A stretch of DNA of 53,201 nucleotides from an uncultured Bacteroidota bacterium (GTDB lineage: Bacteria; Bacteroidota; Bacteroidia; Bacteroidales; P3): NCBI GenBank assembly GCA_902791695.1, contig CADAWR010000016.1, positions 1-53,201 of the forward strand, in the 5' to 3' direction. Position numbers and translations under genes: made by a program. Position 1 is the stretch's first letter. The number at the start of each line of letters is the position of its first letter. Of the stretch, positions 50,233-53,201 are shown piece after piece. Below the pieces are notes generated by a model, which was given only the letters and a program-made list of their open reading frames with translations, was not told the origin of the DNA and did not search any database.

Positions 50233-50670
50233 TTAGAAGGGCAGGTCGTCCTCGCCGTTCTGCGGCATCGCCGGGGGCTGTGCGAAAGCCTGGGCAGGCT
50301 GGGCTGCTGCCGGAGCTGCCTGTGCGGGCTGCGCGGGAGCGGTGCCAGTGGCGGGGTTCCAGTTGTAGTTGCCGGTGGCGGCAGCGGGCATCTGGCCCGG
50401 CACGAAAGGCTGTACGCGCGAGCAGCGAAGGTCCGTGTACCACTTCTCGTTGAACTCGCGGCTCTCAGGGGTGAAGGTCACCTGCACCATCGTGCCCATC
50501 GGCACATTCTTAACCATAGCCACGCGCTCCTCGCCGAAAGCCGTGAAAGCCACCTTGCGCGGATAGTCCTCGCCGGTCTCAATAACAAAGCCGCCGCGCA
50601 CCCACGGGCCGCGGGCCGATTCGCCCTGCACTTCGGGCAAAAGTTGGATTAACTTACCTGTGATTTCCAT
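50233..50670 (-). CDS. DUF3127 domain protein with SSB-like acidic tail
   Basis: A 145-residue protein. Residues 1-95 are a DUF3127 domain, an OB-fold-like small barrel (MEITGKLIQLLPEVQGESARGPWVRGGFVIETGEDYPRKVAFTAFGEER). An Ala/Pro/Gln-rich linker (about 97-135) leads to an acidic tail ending EDDLPF. This is the plan of a single-stranded DNA-binding protein, whose DDIPF-type tail recruits repair and replication proteins. DNA binding is inferred, not shown. It is first in the ten-gene run, has its own promoter, and is divergent from dnaB. Confidence 0.85.
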   Translation of the reverse strand: MEITGKLIQLLPEVQGESARGPWVRGGFVIETGEDYPRKVAFTAFGEERVAMVKNVPMGTMVQVTFTPESREFNEKWYTDLRCSRVQPFVPGQMPAAATGNYNWNPATGTAPAQPAQAAPAAAQPAQAFAQPPAMPQNGEDDLPF

Positions 50671-50736
50671 TTTATTATATTATTTTAGTTAACAATCAAT
50701 AAATTATCGCATGTGATGCCACATGTTTCAAACATA

Positions 50737-50767
50737 CAAAAATAGCACTTTTTCCCAATACGGCAAA
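50737..50767 (-). promoter_or_regulatory. Promoter of the DUF3127-to-PNP operon
   Basis: The minus strand reads TTTG (50764-50767), a 19-base spacer, and TATTTTTG (50737-50744), a full consensus match. Predicted start near 50731, with a leader of about 60 bases. Confidence 0.78.
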
Positions 50768-50793
50768 ATAATTTTATTAACAAGGTATATAAC

Positions 50794-50932
50794 CTCTCCG
50801 TCGCCCCTCCGTACCCCCTCCGTACCCGCTCCGACTGTTCTACGGTTGTTCACCGGTTGTTTACCGGTTTAAACCGTCGAACAATCGGTGAACAACCGGT
50901 TAACAGTCGGAGAAGATACGGAGAGGGGTCGC
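50794..50932. repeat. 11-bp-period inverted repeat element E
   Basis: Left arm: TCCGTCGCCCC, TCCGTACCCCC, TCCGTACCCGC, TCCGACTGTTC, TACGGTTGTTC, ACCGGTTGTTT. Centre: ACCGGTTTAAACCG (TTTAAA 50868-50873). Right arm: GAACAATCGGT, GAACAACCGGT, TAACAGTCGGA, GAAGATACGGA, GAGGGGTCG. The outer ends CGCCCCTCC and GGAGAGGGG are also inverted. Confidence 0.93.
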
Positions 50933-50971
50933 ATTGTTGATATTTTTTTTCCCTATGTCAGCTTTTTTGTG

Positions 50972-50979
50972 TAATTTTG
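50972..50979 (+). promoter_or_regulatory. -7 box (TAATTTTG) of dnaB
   Basis: TAATTTTG matches TAnnTTTG. The -33 position holds a T run rather than TTTG. Start near 50986, with a leader of about 18 bases to the ATG at 51004. Confidence 0.65.
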
Positions 50980-51003
50980 TAGTCCAAAAATTGAATTGTA
51001 AAA

Positions 51004-52530
51004 ATGCCTGTAACTGACGCAAGACGCAATAACCGAATGACATACGAGCAGGCGTTCGCTCTCAACAGCAACACTCCCCCGCAGGCTGTGGCCCTGGAGG
51101 AGAGCGTGCTCGGGGCCCTCATGCTCGACCAGGCGGCGCTTATCAACGCCATCGAGACCCTGCATGTGGAGTATTTCTACACCCCTGAGCATCAGGCTGT
51201 TTTCCGCGCCATACGCAAGCTCTTCGAGCAGAGCCAGCCGGTCGACCTGCTGACGGTGGTGGAGCGTCTGCGCCTCGACGGCGAGCTGGAACTGGCCGGC
51301 GGTGCCTACGCCGTCAGCAAACTGACGGAGAATGTGGTCAGTGCGGCGCATATCGAGTACCACATACGTGTGCTCAGCGAGAAGTTCATCCAGCGCGAGA
51401 TGATACGCATCAGCACCGAGACCATCAAGAAGGCCTACGACGAGACCACCGATGTGGTCAACCTGCTGGACCAGACCGAGCAGCATCTGATGGACATCAA
51501 CGACAAGAACTTCCGCTCCGACTACAAGCCGCTGGGCGATTTCGTCGGCATGGCCATGGACCAGATTACAGAGGCTGGGCAGAAGGAGGACGGCCTTAGC
51601 GGACTGGAGAGCGGCTTCATGGGGCTCGACCGCATGACGGCAGGCTTCCAGCCCGGCACCTTGATTATCCTTGCCGCGCGCCCGGCCATGGGTAAGACAG
51701 CCTGCGCCTTGAGCATGGCGCGCAACATGGCCGTAGACTTCAAGAAGCCGGTGGCGTTCTTCTCGCTCGAGATGAGCGGCCAGGAGCTGGCCATGCGCCT
51801 GCTCTCGAGCGAGGCGCGCCTGACGGGCGATAAGCTGAAGAAGGGCCGCCTGGAGCCCTACGAGAAGGAACAGCTCAAGAGCGGTGCCCAACGCCTCCAC
51901 GAGGCCTCGAACCGCATACTCATCGACGACACTCCAGCGCTGACAATCTTCGAGTTGCGTGCGAAGGCACGCCGACTGAAGCAGCGCTACGACATACAGA
52001 TGATCTTCATCGACTACCTGCAGCTGATGCAGAGCGGCTCGGCCGAAAACCGCAACGGCAACCGCGAGCAGGAGATAAGCATGATTTCGCGCCAGCTCAA
52101 GGCCCTCTCGAAGGAGCTCAACATACCGGTGCTGGCTATGTCGCAGCTTAGCCGTCAGGTGGAGAACCGCGTGGGCAACAAGCCGCAGCTGAGCGACTTG
52201 CGCGAGTCCGGCGCCATCGAGCAGGACGCCGACATAGTGATGTTCATCTACCGTCCGGAGTACTATAATATAATGGAAGACGATCACGGCTCGACCATAG
52301 GCATGGCCGACCTGCTCATTGCCAAGCACCGTAGCGGTGGAATAGGGGAGGTGCGCCTGCGCTTCGTCAAGGAATTCGCCCGCTTCGAGAACCCGCCGCA
52401 GGACAGCGACTTCGGCGGCGCAATGGCAGGCATGGGCCCCAACACCGGCTTCGACGGCGGCAGCATGATAATTGACAGCAAGATGAACGAAGACCTGCCG
52501 CCAGACGGCGACGGCGACGTGCCGTTTTAA
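51004..52530 (+). CDS. dnaB: Replicative DNA helicase
   Basis: A 508-residue hexameric helicase that unwinds DNA at the replication fork. The N-terminal primase-interacting domain (about residues 20-125: PPQAVALEESVLGALMLDQ) precedes the RecA-like ATPase: Walker A ARPAMGKTACALSMA, SLEMSGQELAMRLLSS, Walker B QMIFIDYLQLMQS, and the arginine-finger segment LSDLRESGAIEQDADIVMFIYRPEYY. The C-terminus is Gly-rich and ends in an acidic DGDGDVPF, an SSB-like tail. No intein is present. An ATG at 51037 is a possible internal start. Confidence 0.96.
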   Translation: MPVTDARRNNRMTYEQAFALNSNTPPQAVALEESVLGALMLDQAALINAIETLHVEYFYTPEHQAVFRAIRKLFEQSQPVDLLTVVERLRLDGELELAGGAYAVSKLTENVVSAAHIEYHIRVLSEKFIQREMIRISTETIKKAYDETTDVVNLLDQTEQHLMDINDKNFRSDYKPLGDFVGMAMDQITEAGQKEDGLSGLESGFMGLDRMTAGFQPGTLIILAARPAMGKTACALSMARNMAVDFKKPVAFFSLEMSGQELAMRLLSSEARLTGDKLKKGRLEPYEKEQLKSGAQRLHEASNRILIDDTPALTIFELRAKARRLKQRYDIQMIFIDYLQLMQSGSAENRNGNREQEISMISRQLKALSKELNIPVLAMSQLSRQVENRVGNKPQLSDLRESGAIEQDADIVMFIYRPEYYNIMEDDHGSTIGMADLLIAKHRSGGIGEVRLRFVKEFARFENPPQDSDFGGAMAGMGPNTGFDGGSMIIDSKMNEDLPPDGDGDVPF

Positions 52531-52586
52531 AGGTGAAAGGTGAGAGGTGAAAGGTGAGAATTGATAGTTGAAAATTGAGAATTGAA
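52531..52586. repeat. 7-bp tandem array (eight units)
   Basis: Directly after the dnaB stop come AGGTGAA, AGGTGAG, AGGTGAA, AGGTGAG, AATTGAT, AGTTGAA, AATTGAG, AATTGAA: 56 bases in strict 7-bp phase with consensus ARKTGAN. It fills most of the gap before the next gene. Confidence 0.88.
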
Positions 52587-52604
52587 ATAAAAAACAATAA
52601 TACA

Positions 52605-53201
52605 ATGGAAAAGAAAGACCTCCTGAAAGAAACTGTCAAGCACATTGACATCAAGAAGTACGACAGCACCGAGCTTATCGACGCCATGCGCCACATGAGC
52701 TTCACCAGCCGCGACACCGCCCGCGCCGCCGACATCCTCTGCCAGATGCTGGCCGAGAAGGACTGCACCAACATCCTCACCATCGCCGGTTCCACCAGCG
52801 CCGCCGGATGCATGCAGGTGTACGTTGACATGGTGCGCAACAAGATGATCGACGCCGTCGTCAGCACCGGCGCCTCCATCATCGACATGGATCTCTTCGA
52901 GGCCCTCGGCTACAAGCACTACATCGGCACCAAGGAGAACGTCATTCCCGACACCAAGCTGCGCGAGCTCTACATCGACCGCATCTACGACACCTTCATC
53001 GACGAGGAAGAGCTGCAGGCATGCGACCAGGCCACCTGCGACGTCGCCGACCTCCTCGAGCCGCGTCCCTACAGCAGCCGCGAGTTCCTCTACAACGTGG
53101 GCAAATGGCTCGCCGAGGGTCACGGTGTGAAGAAGGACAGCCTCATCCAGACCTGCTACGAGTGCGGCGTGCCCATCTTCTGCCCCGCCTTCAGCGACAG
53201 C
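52605..53201 (+). CDS. Deoxyhypusine synthase-like protein (3' end outside window)
   Basis: The first 199 residues of a protein whose frame is open to the window edge. The segments LTIAGSTSAAGCMQVYVDMVRNKMIDAVVSTGASIIDMDLFEALG and EFLYNVGKWLAEGHGVKKDSLIQTCYECGVPIFCPAFSDS match the deoxyhypusine synthase fold (NAD-binding SxAG and TGA motifs). Bacteria lack eIF5A, so bacterial members probably act in polyamine chemistry such as homospermidine formation, or are uncharacterised. The catalytic lysine would lie beyond the end. The ATG at 52605 follows a 7-bp repeat array; co-transcription with dnaB is likely. Confidence 0.88.
   Translation, partial: MEKKDLLKETVKHIDIKKYDSTELIDAMRHMSFTSRDTARAADILCQMLAEKDCTNILTIAGSTSAAGCMQVYVDMVRNKMIDAVVSTGASIIDMDLFEALGYKHYIGTKENVIPDTKLRELYIDRIYDTFIDEEELQACDQATCDVADLLEPRPYSSREFLYNVGKWLAEGHGVKKDSLIQTCYECGVPIFCPAFSDS

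Larger units (their letters stand above)
50671..51003. other. Divergent intergenic region with two promoters and repeat element E
   Basis: No gene is seen. It contains the promoter of the DUF3127 gene (50737-50767), element E (50794-50932) and the dnaB -7 box (50972-50979). The element therefore lies between the two divergent promoters. Confidence 0.7.

Noticed and set aside
50953-52605. 550-residue frame antisense to dnaB
   Set aside because: Mirror frame caused by GC-rich codons; composition is Leu/His/Val/Ala-rich and unlike a protein, while dnaB on the other strand is certain.

Overview
This window is chromosomal DNA of a Bacteroidota bacterium, almost certainly of the order Bacteroidales. 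The signs are: type IX secretion (T9SS) C-terminal domains of both types A and B, a GldB-like lipoprotein, PorT-like small beta-barrels, Porin_10, DUF349 and DUF3127 proteins, a bacterial deoxyhypusine-synthase-like gene, and promoters of the Bacteroidetes type (TTTG, about 19 bp, TAnnTTTG). Coding DNA is rather GC-rich for the group. The family cannot be settled from this sequence. I see no prophage, integrative element, IS transposase, CRISPR array or rRNA gene.

Layout. 219-5274 (minus): YciH/SUI1 factor, lipid kinase, LtaS-type phosphoglycerol transferase, GldB-like lipoprotein and GT90-like transferase, a cell-envelope run. 5278-13150 (minus): DUF349 protein, Usp-like protein, a 1255-residue T9SS type-B surface protein and an iron-containing alcohol dehydrogenase. 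13307-16752 (minus): a T9SS type-A protein with a damaged sorting domain and a PKD protein. 17267-17340: tRNA-Arg(ACG). 17505-20757 (minus): GNAT enzyme, beta-barrel protein, ECF sigma factor and GT2 transferase. 20851-25423: tgt, divergent from the tightly coupled truA-prmA-topB operon. 25714-29993 (plus): ADP-forming acyl-CoA synthetase and three tandem outer-membrane barrels. 30051-33988 (minus): a GDP-heptose cassette (gmhB, hddC, gmhA, hddA) plus a glycosyltransferase. 34346-37912 (plus): serC, serA, an ATP-grasp-like gene and mntP. 37952-40467 (plus): ECF sigma factor, membrane anti-sigma-like protein and a head-plus-barrel outer-membrane protein. 40469-42803 (minus): Na+ symporter, small protein and HAD phosphatase. 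42972-50670 (minus): a ten-gene run from a DUF3127 gene to purine nucleoside phosphorylase. 51004-53201 (plus): dnaB and a deoxyhypusine-synthase-like gene cut by the window edge.

Genes are packed tightly; at least thirteen junctions overlap by exactly four bases (ATGA), which implies widespread translational coupling.

The most unusual content is in the gaps. Five intergenic elements (near 17.0, 25.5, 34.1, 42.9 and 50.9 kb) are built from 11-bp units, one helical turn each. Four of them are arranged as long inverted arrays around a TTTAAA centre; the fifth has an expanded one-sided array. Their centres lie 8.0-8.8 kb apart. Other gaps hold short tandem arrays of 7-bp period. One gene (49114-49641) appears to have absorbed both an 8-bp array and a copy of a dispersed GAGACGTTTC palindrome, which elsewhere serves as the tRNA terminator. 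I know of no description of this set of phased repeats in Bacteroidales and regard it as the best candidate for something undescribed.
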